Assembly (NCBI GenBank): GCA_963790545.1
Contig: CAWBPA010000020.1
Coordinates: 186,001-250,000 of the forward strand
DNA length: 64,000 bases
From: DATBJG01 sp963790545
GTDB taxonomy: Bacteria > Acidobacteriota > Vicinamibacteria > Vicinamibacterales > JAMQPK01
Direction of reading: 5' to 3'
Shown here: piece after piece, positions 25,354 through 34,193 of the stretch
How the letters are laid out: each line of letters starts with the position of its first letter
How positions within the stretch are numbered: the first letter of the stretch is position 1
Position numbers and translations under genes: made by a program
The notes under the pieces: generated by a model
The model's input: only the letters and a program-made list of their open reading frames with translations
Told to the model about the DNA's origin: nothing
Databases searched by the model: none

Positions 25354-26305
25354 CTAGCGAGGGGGCAGGCCTTGCGGGCCTGAAGTGGCCGGCGTTCGGC
25401 CGACGATCTGCATGGCCGTCGCAATCATCGTGGCGACGTCTCCGGCATTGGCCGGGAGGATCAGCGTGTTGTTCTTCTTCGCGAGCTCACCAAACTGCGT
25501 GATGTAGTGCTCGGCCACGCGAAGCTGCATGGCCTCGGTGCCACCTTTGACCTGAAGCGCGTCCGCGATACGGCGAATCCCTTCTGCCGTAGCCGCCGCA
25601 ACGGAGAGAATGGCCGCGGCCTCGCCCTCGGCCTCGTTGATCTGTTGCTGCTTCCTTGCTTCGGATGCCTTGATCACTTCCTGTTTGGCGCCGTCCGCCG
25701 TGTTGACTGCGGCATCGCGCGCGCCTTCAGACGTCAGAATCACCGCCCGCTTCTCACGCTCGGCTCGCATCTGCTTTTCCATGGCGGCCAGAATGTCCTG
25801 CGGCGGCGTGATGTTCTTGATCTCGTACCGGAGGACCTTCACACCCCAGGGCTCCGACGCCTTGTCGAGCTCGCTGACGACCGCCATGTTGATGTTGGTG
25901 CGCTCCTCGAACGTCCGGTCGAGGTCGATCTTTCCAATCTCGCTTCGCAGGGTCGTCTGGGCGAGCTGCGAAATGGCGAACAGGTAGTCGGTGATGCCGT
26001 ACGACGCGCGCTCGGGATTCAAAACCTTCAGGTACAACACGCCATCGACACCGACTTGAACGTTGTCGCGTGTGATGCAGACTTGCGCGGCAATGTCGAT
26101 GGCCACCTCCTTGAGCGAGTGTCGATACCGGATTGTGTCCACGAATGGAAGCAGCACGTGGAAGCCGGCTCCCAGCGTGCCATGGTACCGGCCCAGCCGC
26201 TCGACTACATAGGCGCTTTGTTGGGGCACGACGACCGCTGTCTTGGCAATCGTGATCAGGACGAACACGCGCGAGCACAAACAGAACGACGAACCCTCCG
26301 GTCAT
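25354..26305 (-). CDS. SPFH/Band 7 (paraslipin-type) membrane protein, frameshifted near the start
   Basis: About 316 residues. An N-terminal membrane helix (MTGGFVVLFVLAR, then FVLITIAKTAVVVPQQSA after one base correction near 26265) precedes the Band 7 domain: YVVERLGRYHGTLGAGFHVL, DTIRYRHSLKEVAIDIAAQV, ITRDNVQVGVDGVLYLKV, QTTLRSEIGKIDLDRTFEER, NINMAVVSELDKASEPWGVK. An alpha-helical region rich in Ala and Glu (AEREKRAVILTSEGARDAAV, KQQQINEAEGEAAAILSVAA) drives oligomerisation. Bacterial paraslipins form large membrane rings and are encoded with NfeD, as here: the start overlaps the NfeD stop. Likely role in membrane organisation or protein quality control. Confidence 0.85.
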
Positions 26306-26754
26306 GTCGTGGCCTCCTCAGGTCGGACGAACAGCATCAGCTGGTCGGTGCGAACGACGGTACAGCGGCTCCCTTTGGTGATGACACTCTTGGTGTTGTT
26401 TCGCGCAGTCCAGGTCGTTCCGCGAAGCTCGACCTTGCCGACGGCACCCGGAGACATATCGTCCAGAGCGAAAGCCGTATCGCCAACCAGCGAGTCGATG
26501 TCGGCCGGAGCCCCCGGAACCTGCCACTGTCGGAGTAACCGCTGGCGAAAGAAAATCAGAGACGCGACAGAGATGACGGAGAAAAGCAAAAGCTGAAACC
26601 ATGCCGGCCCCGCGACGTCGAGGAACCGCAGGCCGGCAATGGCAATCGCAGCAATCCCGAAGAAGATGATGTAGAACCCGCCGGCCGCCGCCATCTCGAG
26701 TGCAACCAGCACCAGGCCCACGACCAGCCATTGCCACCACGTCATCGGCGGCAA
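26302..26754 (-). CDS. nfeD: NfeD family membrane protein
   Basis: 150 residues, the short form without the N-terminal ClpP-like protease. Two to three membrane helices (WWQWLVVGLVLVALEMAAAG, FYIIFFGIAAIAIAGLRFLD, WFQLLLFSVISVASLIFF) precede the soluble OB-fold NfeD domain: LVGDTAFALDDMSPGAVGKV, ELRGTTWTARNNTKSVITKG, CTVVRTDQLMLFV. The OB fold binds the partner SPFH protein. The last codons overlap the SPFH start by four bases (ATGA-type), indicating one operon. The ATG is four bases from a stutter hairpin. Confidence 0.9.
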   Translation of the reverse strand: MPPMTWWQWLVVGLVLVALEMAAAGGFYIIFFGIAAIAIAGLRFLDVAGPAWFQLLLFSVISVASLIFFRQRLLRQWQVPGAPADIDSLVGDTAFALDDMSPGAVGKVELRGTTWTARNNTKSVITKGSRCTVVRTDQLMLFVRPEEATT

Positions 26755-26757
26755 TTA

Positions 26758-26830
26758 TATGCAATTGCAGGATTGCAGGGTTGCAGAATTGCAGAAAGGA
26801 AGGTTTTATTGAATTCTGCAATCCTGCAAT
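26758..26830. repeat. GCAATTGCAG-type stutter hairpin
   Basis: GCAATTGCAGGATTGCAGGG, TTGCAGAATTGCAGAAAGGA, then GAATTCTGCAATCCTGCAAT. Second copy of the element at 17796-17865. It begins inside the stop codon of the BamA/TamA-like gene (TAA then TTGCAGG on the minus strand) and ends just before the NfeD start. Confidence 0.85.
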
Positions 26831-28094
26831 TAGAAGGTGAATCCCATGCCGAAGTGTGCGCGCGTTCCTGCACCAAACCCGTGAGCCACCTCCAGGTGCA
26901 GTTGGACCACGGCTGCTGCCAGCCAGACGCCGGCGCCGGCTCCAGTCTCGAACGGCTGCTCGGTGAGCCGCTGCCCCTTGTTGTACGTTACGCCAGTGTC
27001 GACGAAAATGTTCACGCCGAGCTTTGCAACCCTCAGGGGCGAACTGAGCGGCGCGCGCAACGCGGCCGATGCCGCCACGAGCGTGTCGCCGACAGCCGTG
27101 CCAGCCTTGAAGCCGCGAAGATTTCGGTCCCCTCCAAGGATCCACTGGTAGTAAGGCGGCGCGGATTGGTCGGCGTTTTGACGTAAGGCACGAAGCACGA
27201 GCACGCGCTGACCACCCACACCCAGGTAACCGCGACCCTCGAGCTCGGTCCTGATCAACGGACGATCGGGAAGTCGAATATTCTCAATGGCCGCACGCGC
27301 GTACACAGCATTCCGTGGAAGCATCGGATCGAGCCTCGTGTCGAACACCACGTCCGCGCCAACCAGGGGCGTCGCGACACGGTCTCCGAGGAACGAGACC
27401 TCCTCCCATCCACCGGTGCTGCCCACTCGTACGGATCGGTTGAGCTGCCAGTCGGCCCGCGCCCAGATTCGAGTCCGATCGGCATCCTCGTCATAGAACG
27501 GATGGGTGCGCCGCTGCACCATCGCGCCGCCCGTCAGGAGCGGCGCACCACGCCGCCGAAGTCCTTCTCGAGCTCAACGGCAGCCGCTTTGTCACCACCC
27601 CACGTGAGCGGAAACGAGAGACGGCTATCCCTTCCAGCCACATTGACCAGGGAAAACCTTGCGCCGTAAGTCAATCCGTACCCGTCCTCCGCAGAAAGAA
27701 TGGGGATGAACATGAGGTTCCATAACCGACCTCGCACGACGCGCGTCACGTTCCCCGTTTCAGTTTCCTCGATGACGATTCGCGCTGGACCTTCGTCAAC
27801 CAGCACCACCACCGCGATGCGCGTGGGATCGTCGATTGAGGCGTACCGCTTCAAGACGTCCACGCGTTCGAACGTGTTCGTGGCTCGCAGCCGTTCGGCC
27901 GCTTGCCGCAACTGATCGTCGCTGAACGGATCACCAATCGTCAGGCCCGCCAGCCGGAGGATGTCGTCGGTGCTCGTCACCGTGTTGCCGTGGACGTGGA
28001 TCTCAGCGATGACGTCTTGCTGTGCAAGAGCGGCACTCGCATATCCGAGCCACAAGATGATGAGTGCGCTCGTGGAAAAGGGAGAGCGTGGCAT
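26830..28094 (-). CDS. BamA/TamA-like outer-membrane protein with POTRA domain, frameshifted
   Basis: About 420 residues. A signal peptide (STSALIILWLGYASAALAQQ) leads to one POTRA domain (VIAEIHVHGNTVTSTDDILR, GDPFSDDQLRQAAERLRATN, VAVVVLVDEGPARIVIEE by eye), then a 16-strand-type barrel: YGLTYGARFSLVNV, SRLSFPLTWGGDKAAAVELE, and after one base correction near 27530, TGGAMVQRRTHPFYDEDADR, GGDRNLRGFKAGTAVGDTLV (the conserved R-G-F/Y lid-loop motif region) and the terminal strand FGMGFTF. Much shorter than BamA (five POTRAs), so more like a surface-antigen/TamA-type assembly factor or patatin-associated barrel. Substrate unknown. Confidence 0.75.
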
Positions 28095-28104
28095 GCTCAG
28101 TCGT

Positions 28105-28272
28105 CAGTTTTTGGCGACACAACGCAGAGGTCGCAGAACCCGCTGAGGGACGCAGAAAGAAGAAACAACATAAGCCAAAAAGTTCTCTGCGCCCTCCGCG
28201 CCCCTCGACGTTGCTCGGGGCGCCCTGAGCGGTCGTCGAAGGGCGACTTCAGCGTCCTCTGCGTTAAGAATT
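28105..28272. repeat. CGCAGAGG-type stutter hairpin with an embedded CCTTCGAC dyad
   Basis: ACGCAGAGGTCGCAGAACCC, GGGACGCAGAAAG, then AGTTCTCTGCGCCCTCCGCG and GCGTCCTCTGCGTTAAGAAT. Inserted in the right arm is GCCCTGAGCGGTCGTCGAAG, a different palindromic word. It starts at the stop codon (TGA) of the gene at 28273 on the minus strand and reaches the start of the BamA/TamA-like gene. Confidence 0.8.
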
Positions 28273-29252
28273 TCACTTGTCACGCGCACTGCCGGGCCGG
28301 AACGTGGTGCTGACGTTGGCTTCGCGATAGTCGGAGTACTCGATCTTCTGGGAAACCTCGAATCGGCCTGGAGCCAGGACGACCTCTGCACCAATGTCGA
28401 GCTGCGCGGGCAGCCACACGTCCGGAAACGCCTCGCGCATCACCATGCTCGCCCGTATCTCGTCCACGTGCACCAACCACCTGCCCGGCAGAAAATCGAG
28501 GCCGACATTGTCGAACGTGTACTTCACAATCTGATGGAGCTTCGGCTCCACCCACAACGTGACCAGCGACGCCTTGTTCATGAGCCGGAGCACTTCGGCC
28601 TGGGCCGGCCCACGCTCATCGGATCGTTTCGACGGCCGCTCGCGGCGATTGTCGTCCTCGGAGAAGAGACGGGTTGGGTAGTACTCGATTCGCAAAACCT
28701 GGCGATTGTCGAAGGACTCTCGTCCCACGAGCGCGTACCGTCCCCGCTCGAACTTGAAGCGGAGGAAGTAAGCGGAAGAGACGAACCGCGGCTCGCGGGT
28801 CTGCTGAATCAGGCCCTGAACGTCGGCCGGGGGATCGCCGCCGACCCTTCGACCGGCTCCCCGGCAGCGGACTTGCGCTCGGCTTCCCGCTTTTCGTTGG
28901 TCTTTTCGCGACGAACAAACTCATCCTCGTACTTCCGTCGATCGCTCTCTGAAATCTCGACCCCGTTGACACGAATCGGGCTACGGACGAAGTAGCCATC
29001 GCGGATGTACCACGTGAACTCGCGGTCTTCACCCCAGATCGGGATGCGGGCAGGTCCGCGAACCTCGAACCGCGCGCGTTCATCCAGGATGTATTGCTGC
29101 AGCTTCTTCCAGTTGTCATCGCGCCGGGCGAGGACCTTTTCCATGAAGGCATCGAGGTCGCTGGCCGAGGATGCAGTCTGACCCGACGCCGAACCTGCCG
29201 GGATGAGCGAAAGTAACGCGAAAATGATGAGGAGATTTCGCGAGCGAGGCAT
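28273..29252 (-). CDS. Exported protein of unknown function, frameshifted
   Basis: About 326 residues. A signal peptide (MPRSRNLLIIFALLSLIPAG, cut near ASGQ) is followed by an acidic/basic helical stretch (DLDAFMEKVLARRDDNWKKL, QQYILDERARFEVRG) and beta-rich parts (IWGEDREFTWYIRDGYFVRS, YFLRFKFERGRYALVGRESF, RQVLRIEYYPTRLFSED). The halves join by removing one C from the CCCCC near 28828 (ends AAIP, resumes PADVQGLIQQTREPRFVSSA). The second half (TLWVEPKLHQIVKYTFDNVG, DVWLPAQLDIGAEVVL, FEVSQKIEYSDYREANVSTT) resembles proteins with outer-membrane lipoprotein-sorting-like folds. I do not recognise a named family. It precedes a BamA/TamA-like barrel, so a cell-envelope role is likely. Confidence 0.6.
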
Positions 29253-29330
29253 GGCGCTAACCCGTCAGGGCAAGCAGGCAGCAGGCATTTGAAGAGGATA
29301 CGATCCCCGGGCCCGCGGGGGTGCAGGCTT

Positions 29331-29846
29331 TTAACGCGACCCCTTGACGATTTTCGCCGTCGTCGCAATCTGCCCGGCATGCCGTTGGGCGTGTTCGGCG
29401 GCGTGGAACAGCAGGCCGAGCACGGTTGACGGGAGACCGGCTCGGCCCACGCTGCGAGGTTGGTGCAAGGTGTTCACGTTCGTGGTGCGAATCTGTTCCA
29501 GGGCGCGATTGATGGCCTCGTGCGCCGAGCGAAGCAAAGCGGCTGGCTGTTCGTCGGGTGAAGGCGGTCCCTGCTCGGCTTCCATGGCCGCCCGCTGAAG
29601 TTCGGTGAGGGTCTCACCCCGTGCATAGGTCAGCAGCCGGTCGAGGCTGCCGGCAAGATGTCTGAGGTGAAAGCCAACCGAAGCCGCGCCTCCCTTTCGA
29701 TTCCAGAGATCTCCTGGCGACAGCGACGGCACGAGGCGATCGAGCTCCTCGGCAATCTGAAGAAGCGAGTGAGCGGCCGGCATGAGCTCCGCGGGCATTC
29801 CTGGCACGGGCCCGCGAAGCCAGACCTCGGGTGGAGAAGAAGCCAT
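29331..29846 (-). CDS. DinB family protein
   Basis: 171 residues forming the DinB four-helix bundle: LLQIAEELDRLVPSLSPGDL, VGFHLRHLAGSLDRLLTYA, LLRSAHEAINRALEQIR and LLFHAAEHAQRHAGQIATTA. The three metal-ligand type histidines are present (FHLRH, FHAAEHAQRH). DinB-like proteins are putative metal-dependent thiol transferases or hydrolases (related to bacillithiol S-transferase BstA); the substrate is unknown. It is followed closely by the DUF4097 gene upstream on the same strand (7 bases), so co-transcription is likely. Confidence 0.85.
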   Translation of the reverse strand: MASSPPEVWLRGPVPGMPAELMPAAHSLLQIAEELDRLVPSLSPGDLWNRKGGAASVGFHLRHLAGSLDRLLTYARGETLTELQRAAMEAEQGPPSPDEQPAALLRSAHEAINRALEQIRTTNVNTLHQPRSVGRAGLPSTVLGLLFHAAEHAQRHAGQIATTAKIVKGSR

Positions 29847-29853
29847 GGGCGGC

Positions 29854-30667
29854 TTACTGAGTCCGCCGCAGTTGGATACTGCCGTTCACGGTCTGCATGT
29901 CGAGCCTGCGTCCGCCGCTACCGAGCTTGAGATTGGCCTGGCGGGGGTCCAGACGACCGCTCACGACCATCGGGAAGTCACTCGTGATGCTGCCATTCAC
30001 GACCTGTGCGCGGACCTCCGCGTTCGTGTCGGCCGGCAGGTCCACTGTAATGCCGCCATTGACCGTGCGGAATTCGAGTGGCTCGGTCCAGTCGGCGCGC
30101 TGCAGTGATGCGGTAATGGATCCGTTGACCGTTTCGGCTTGCCCGTAGCCGGCTGTCGAGAATTGAACAGCGCCGTTGACGGTCTTCAGGTCCGCATTGG
30201 CACTCGTCGAGTCGGCGTCGAGATCCCCATTGACGGTGCGTGCAACCAGATTGACGCCGACGGGAACCCGAACCGTAAAGTCCACCTGCACGTCGTTGTC
30301 CCGAACGCCGTTTCCCGAGCCCTGACGGCAGTCGTTCCGCGGGCTACCACCGCTGGTCGGATAAACGGCACAGATCGTGACGCCGTTTCCGTGCTGCTCG
30401 ACGTTGATCCGCACGCTGTTTGGATCTGAACGCCGCGCGCTGTTTGACAGCCGTCACCTCAGCGTCCGCGCCCGGAACGCCCGTCGCGCGAATATCGCCA
30501 TTGATACCCCTGACTTCAATCGTCTGCCCGGCCGCAAGCTGACCCTGCCAGCGAAACGGCGCTTGCTGAGCGACAACCGTCGAGCTCCACTCTGTGCTCG
30601 CGCCAACGGTCAGAGCGCTTGCCAGAAGAATGCCCGCAAATACGCGCGAGAGTCTGTGTCTTGCCAT
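29854..30667 (-). CDS. DUF4097 (putative adhesin-type beta-helix) protein, frameshifted
   Basis: About 270 residues. A signal peptide (VFAGILLASALTVGAS) and an N-terminal part FRWQGQLAAGQTIEVRGING, then after one correction near 30435 a repetitive beta-solenoid with the diagnostic VNG(S/D/A) motif: ARTVNGDLDADSTS, LKTVNGAVQFSTAG, AETVNGSITASLQ, FRTVNGGITVDLP, AQVVNGSITSDFP and MQTVNGSIQLRRT. DUF4097 proteins are surface or periplasmic and often coupled to anti-sigma or membrane-stress genes; exact role unknown. A Cys pair (CAVYPTSGGSPRNDC) may be disulfide bonded. Confidence 0.8.
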
Positions 30668-30673
30668 GGTTCC

Positions 30674-30757
30674 TCCCAGCCGCCGGACCTGAAGGTCCGG
30701 CCTACGTACCCGCCGGACCTAAAAGGTCCGGCCTAGAAGGTCCGGTCTACGTACACG
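30674..30757. repeat. CCGGACCTGAAGGTCCGGCCTACG-type palindromic repeats
   Basis: Three palindromes (GGACCTGAAGGTCC, GGACCTAAAAGGTCC, TAGAAGGTCCGG half) each followed by GGCCTACGTAC or GGTCTACGTAC. The tail CTACGTAC is shared with the AGGCCT-type repeats at 39108, 44336 and 47093. It lies directly upstream of the DUF4097 start. Confidence 0.85.
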
Positions 30758-30802
30758 GATCTCGGGGTTAGACGGAATCCTGGTGGCAAGCGTTCATAAA
30801 CG

Positions 30803-30828
30803 GAAAAGGGGTCGGGAGACCCCTTTTC
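30803..30828. terminator. Symmetric GC-rich hairpin terminator
   Basis: GAAAAGGGGTC, loop GGGA, then GACCCCTTTTC: an 11-base perfect stem with A-tract and T-tract on the two sides, so it can end transcription in either direction. It lies five bases behind the stop of the family A copy 3 gene on the minus strand. Confidence 0.8.
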
Positions 30829-30832
30829 TTCC

Positions 30833-31603
30833 TCACTCACAGGGGGCCGGACTCCACTTCGCGCCGTCGGGCTCGCGCTTGAAGTGCGTGCTCGTAATGA
30901 ACGCCTGGGTCAGGTAGCGCGGGTCATCCACAATCGTCGTCACGGTGAACCATTCGGTCCCATAGGCCGCGTGAGGTCGAAGTACTCGGTCACGACCGCA
31001 TTTTCGCTGTAAGGGACGCCGTTCTTCCGCAGGTAGCCTGCGCGCAGGTTGGTGGTGACGACCTTGAGTGTTCCTCCCCGGGGAGCCGGCGTAGCGCCCG
31101 GCGCCGCGTCCGCCCGTCACTTCCCACGACGCCACCGAATACCCCTGCCACGAGGGCGCCTCGTCGGGCTTTCGATCGCTCTCGAACCGAAGTCGGCGTG
31201 TCTGCCGACCGGCATCGGTCTCGATCTTCAAGGTCGTGTCGTTCTCCCAGGTAATGTTCAGTCGTCCAGGCATCCGCATGACTGCCGGTGCGCCGTACGC
31301 CTTGCATCCATCACTGGCGGCCTTGGCCGGATCCCACGTGTCGGCAACTTTGCGTCCCTCGACAGTCAGCGGCACGCTGGCGTAATCACCTTTGGGTGGC
31401 GTCAACATGCGCCAGCGCCAGTCTTCTGTAACCACGGAAACCCAGTAGCCCGTCAGGTCGATCGGTGCAGCCGCCCGCGGCGTTTGAGGCGGCGGCGGCT
31501 GCTGCGAGCCCGCGCCAGCGCGATAGTCCGACGTGGAAACCAGTGAGAGCACGAGCAGAAGCCAGAACGGCGTGACGCGTAGTCGGAGCATTGACTGCGT
31601 CAT
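30833..31603 (-). CDS. Secreted protein of unknown function, 'family A' copy 3, internally frameshifted
   Basis: About 257 residues from MTQSMLRLRVTPFWLLLVLS (signal peptide); the frame is open 63 bases further upstream. Family A blocks: DLTGYWVSVVTEDWRWRMLT, GDYASVPLTVEGRKVADTWD, AVMRMPGRLNITWENDTTLK, TDAGRQTRRLRFESD, then an out-of-frame stretch of about 45 residues (about 30965-31105, where the other frame reads YLRKNGVPYSENAVVTEYFD), then back in frame at WFTVTTIVDDPRYLTQAFIT, HFKREPDGAKWSPAPCE. The two indels compensate. Unlike copies 1 and 2 it has no MBL or family B neighbour and has its own terminator. Function unknown. Confidence 0.65.
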   Translation of the reverse strand: MTQSMLRLRVTPFWLLLVLSLVSTSDYRAGAGSQQPPPPQTPRAAAPIDLTGYWVSVVTEDWRWRMLTPPKGDYASVPLTVEGRKVADTWDPAKAASDGCKAYGAPAVMRMPGRLNITWENDTTLKIETDAGRQTRRLRFESDRKPDEAPSWQGYSVASWEVTGGRGAGRYAGSPGRNTQGRHHQPARRLPAEERRPLQRKCGRDRVLRPHAAYGTEWFTVTTIVDDPRYLTQAFITSTHFKREPDGAKWSPAPCE

Positions 31604-31861
31604 AGCTCGAGTTACGGACTTTGCAATTGAGATTTCACAAGTCAGAAATCGCTCTTTCACCATCATCCGATCTATTGCGACAGGCGGCCCGTCTGACAGG
31701 AAATCGTAGTTCGGCCGCCGCGGATGGGCAAGATGAGAAGCATCGGCAGGCGTGAAAAAGTAGTCGCCAGATCTCCAGACAAGAATCCCGTCAAAGCCAG
31801 ACTTCCTCGTTCATCTCGAGCACAGGTCGAGCCGGAACCTAACGTTTTCGCGCACGGACAC

Positions 31862-31878
31862 TTGGCCGCAGTCTTGCC
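31862..31878 (+). promoter_or_regulatory. Sigma-54-type -24/-12 promoter candidate
   Basis: TTGGCCGCAGTCTTGCC has GG and GC separated by ten bases, as in the RpoN consensus TGGCAC-N5-TTGC. It lies 95 bases upstream of the PEP-CTERM start codon. PEP-CTERM genes in several bacteria are controlled by the sigma-54 regulator PrsR with PrsK, which fits. The rest of 31604-31972 shows no gene. Confidence 0.4.
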
Positions 31879-31972
31879 CTGTTCCACCTCGAGTGACGGT
31901 CTGGACACAGGGTCGATGCAGACGTGTCAGCGGCTGCTAATTCGACGTACCGAGGGCACCCGTCGAGGAGAA

Positions 31973-32539
31973 ATGGATATGAACAAGCTCATCTGCTGGC
32001 TCGGGGTGTTAGGGGTGGTCCTCTTTACCTCAGCACCCGTATCGGCTGATACCATCGACTTCACGGGCGACTACGATTTGTCGAATTGGATCGCGACCAC
32101 GGCCGGCGGTTCGGTCAATCTTTTTCCGCCATTTTCGGTCCTCCTCGTCAGCGCGGATGATGGGAACGGAAATCAGAACCAAGATTTCACGTTCACCGCT
32201 GTCGAGCGTGCAAACATCAGCTTCGACTGGACCTTTCTCACCAACGACAACGAAGGTCCTTTATATGATCCCTTTGGGTGGCTTTTGGACAGTGTGTTCA
32301 CACAGGTAACAGACAATGGCGGCCCCAACCTCCAAGTCGGAAGTGTAACTTTCGAAGTGCTTCCTGGTCAGGTTTTCGGGTTTAGAGCCAACTCAAGCGA
32401 CTCGATTCTTGGACCGGCCTTCACGACCGTCGGAAATTTTCAAGTCGATCCGGTTCCCGAGCCTGGAACACTATTGCTGCTTGGAACCGGTTTGACAGCC
32501 GCCGCCGTCCGTTTTCGCAATCGGCGAAAACGCGCGTAG
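31973..32539 (+). CDS. PEP-CTERM sorting domain protein
   Basis: 188 residues from ATG 31973 (MDMNKLICWLGVLGVVLFTS), preceded by GAGGAG about eight bases upstream; a second ATG two codons later is equally possible. After the signal peptide (cut near PVSADT) the mature part is a beta-rich, acidic domain (DFTGDYDLSNWIATTAGGSV, FTFTAVERANISFDWTFLTN, VTFEVLPGQVFGFRANSSD). The C-terminus carries the tripartite sorting signal: VPEPG, a hydrophobic helix (TLLLLGTGLTAAAVRF) and a basic tail (RNRRKRA). Exosortase recognises this and the protein is expected to be released to or anchored in the extracellular matrix. No exosortase gene is in the window. Confidence 0.9.
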   Translation: MDMNKLICWLGVLGVVLFTSAPVSADTIDFTGDYDLSNWIATTAGGSVNLFPPFSVLLVSADDGNGNQNQDFTFTAVERANISFDWTFLTNDNEGPLYDPFGWLLDSVFTQVTDNGGPNLQVGSVTFEVLPGQVFGFRANSSDSILGPAFTTVGNFQVDPVPEPGTLLLLGTGLTAAAVRFRNRRKRA

Positions 32540-32689
32540 TCCCGCAAGAGAGCATCCGCAATACCAACGCGGCTGCTGATTTTCAGACTTCACGACGTGA
32601 CGGGAAGGGTGACTAGAGCCCAGCCCGTCCGTCACATCCGCCACATCCGCTCCCAGGCCCGACTGCGCTGCTTAGCTGCTGCGCAGATT

Positions 32690-33328
32690 CAACCAAAAGT
32701 GCAGCGGAAGGGACGCATCAAACAAGGTGTGTTCCGGACCGTCTTCGGCATGACGACGAAGATGTCGTTTTGACGAGCAGTGCCGCATTGCCGCCGAGCT
32801 GGGATGCGTCGGATTCGAGCTGATCCAGCCGGCGGACTGGCCGACCCTCCGCAAGTACGGCCTCGTGCCCACCATGCCTCCTGCGACAGGTGTGACATTT
32901 GAGGACGGTCTCATCCGCCCGAAGCTTCACGACACGATTGAAGCCAGCATGCGCAAAGCCATCGACGTCTGCGCTGCCGGCGGATGCGAGAGGATGATCA
33001 CCGTAGGCGGTCAGCGGCGAGGGATGTCGTACGCCCAGGGCGCCGACAACTGCGAAATGCTCTTCGACATTTACCACATTCAAAGAATGGACGGTGATAT
33101 TGCGCCAACATCCGTGACAACTACCAGTGGATCGACCACTTCCACACGTCTGGCGCTCCCGGAAGACGCGAAATCGACGGCACACAGGTAGATCAACTAT
33201 CGCTTCGTGGCCCAGAACCATCGCCGACCTTGGATTCACCGGATACGTGGTGCACGAGTACCGGCCCTCAACCGGACAAGAATCCCGTCGAAAGCCTCCG
33301 GTCGGCGCTGAAGATTATGGACGTTTAG
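32690..33328 (+). pseudogene. hyi: Decayed hydroxypyruvate isomerase-like TIM-barrel gene
   Basis: Pieces of a hydroxypyruvate isomerase (AP endonuclease 2-type TIM barrel) are recognisable in different frames: GRIKQGVFRTVFG, DEQCRIAAELGCVGFELIQP, ADWPTLRKYGLVPTMPPATG, MITVGGQRRGMSYAQGADNC, then a jump to MLFDIYHIQRMDGDI, WIDHFHTSGAPGRREIDGT, DLGFTGYVVHEYRP and the end SLRSALKIMDV with TAG at 33326. The segment between ADNC and MLFD (about 55-60 residues in homologues, including active-site parts) is deleted and there are at least three frame changes. Too damaged to be a sequencing artefact. It is followed directly by a stutter hairpin. Confidence 0.75.
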
Positions 33329-33339
33329 GGGTGAAAAGC

Positions 33340-33447
33340 GCTCGTCAGAAGACAGAATTCAGAAGACCGAAATTGAGCTTCACAATCACAAATCGCCAAA
33401 TCACCAATCTTCTGTATTCTGTCTTCTGTCTTCTGTATTCTGTCTGG
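33340..33447. repeat. TTCTGTATTCTG-type stutter hairpin
   Basis: CAGAAGACAGAATTCAGAAG on the left, AATCACAAATCGCCAAATCA words in the middle, and TTCTGTATTCTGTCTTCTGT repeats on the right. It fills the space between the decayed isomerase and the CBS gene; the CBS start codon is two bases beyond it. Confidence 0.85.
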
Positions 33448-33449
33448 GA

Positions 33450-33902
33450 ATGGTGACCCTCGGCGCCTTTATCCGGGGTCAACAACTTTCCGCGGTTGGC
33501 CCGGCCAGTTCGGTTTTCGAGGCAGCCCGCCTGATGACCGAACGGGGTATCGGTGCGGTTCCGGTGGTAGACGGCGATCGACTCGCCGGAATCTTCACGG
33601 AGCGCGACCTCATGACCCGAGTGGTCGCTGCCGGTCTCGACCCCTCTCAAACCAGCGTTCGCGACGTCATGAGCACCGATCTCGTTGTGGCTGACGTCGC
33701 AGAGGGTTGTGAAGAAGCGCTGGCCCGCCTTCAGCGGGCACGCGTCCGACACCTGATAGTGCTGAAGGAGGGCCGGCTGGCCGGCATCGTCTCACTGCGG
33801 GATCTCATCGATCGGGAGCTGGCGGACAAGGATGAGACCCTGGCGCTCCTCAACGCGTACGTCCACTACATCCCAGCAGACTTGAACCCGAAGAAGCCCT
33901 GA
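33450..33902 (+). CDS. CBS-domain pair protein
   Basis: 150 residues with two CBS motifs in tandem, the whole protein being one Bateman module: MVTLGAFIRGQQLSAVGPAS, VFEAARLMTERGIGAVPVVD, RLAGIFTERDLMTRVVA, then VRDVMSTDLVVADVAEGCEE, LARLQRARVRHLIVLKEGRL, AGIVSLRDLIDRELADKDET. Such proteins bind adenosyl nucleotides (AMP, ATP, SAM, NAD) and act as energy sensors or regulators of unknown partners. The (F/V)TERD and SLRD motifs that contact ribose are present. Nothing unusual in the gene except the repeat hairpin immediately upstream, which leaves no normal ribosome-binding site. Confidence 0.9.
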   Translation: MVTLGAFIRGQQLSAVGPASSVFEAARLMTERGIGAVPVVDGDRLAGIFTERDLMTRVVAAGLDPSQTSVRDVMSTDLVVADVAEGCEEALARLQRARVRHLIVLKEGRLAGIVSLRDLIDRELADKDETLALLNAYVHYIPADLNPKKP

Positions 33903-34193
33903 CCTTATCGTTCAGACTGACGCTCTCCCTTCGCACTCTCTTCCGAAATTTCTACGCGGCGGCCACGAGACACCTCACGCGGCCGTGCCCAGCCATTCTT
34001 CGAGTAGCTCAGCAGAGGCTAAGACTTAGCAGCGATTCGACTCGGTTCCGCTGTCACGTATCGAGACAACCCTAGTCAAGTGTCGACGTATGAACGATGT
34101 CTGACCGGGCGGCCGGCTGCACAATCGAGCGACCACGTTGGAGCAACCATACGGTCACGATCTTGCTTTCGTGCGACATGTAAGGAGCATGTA

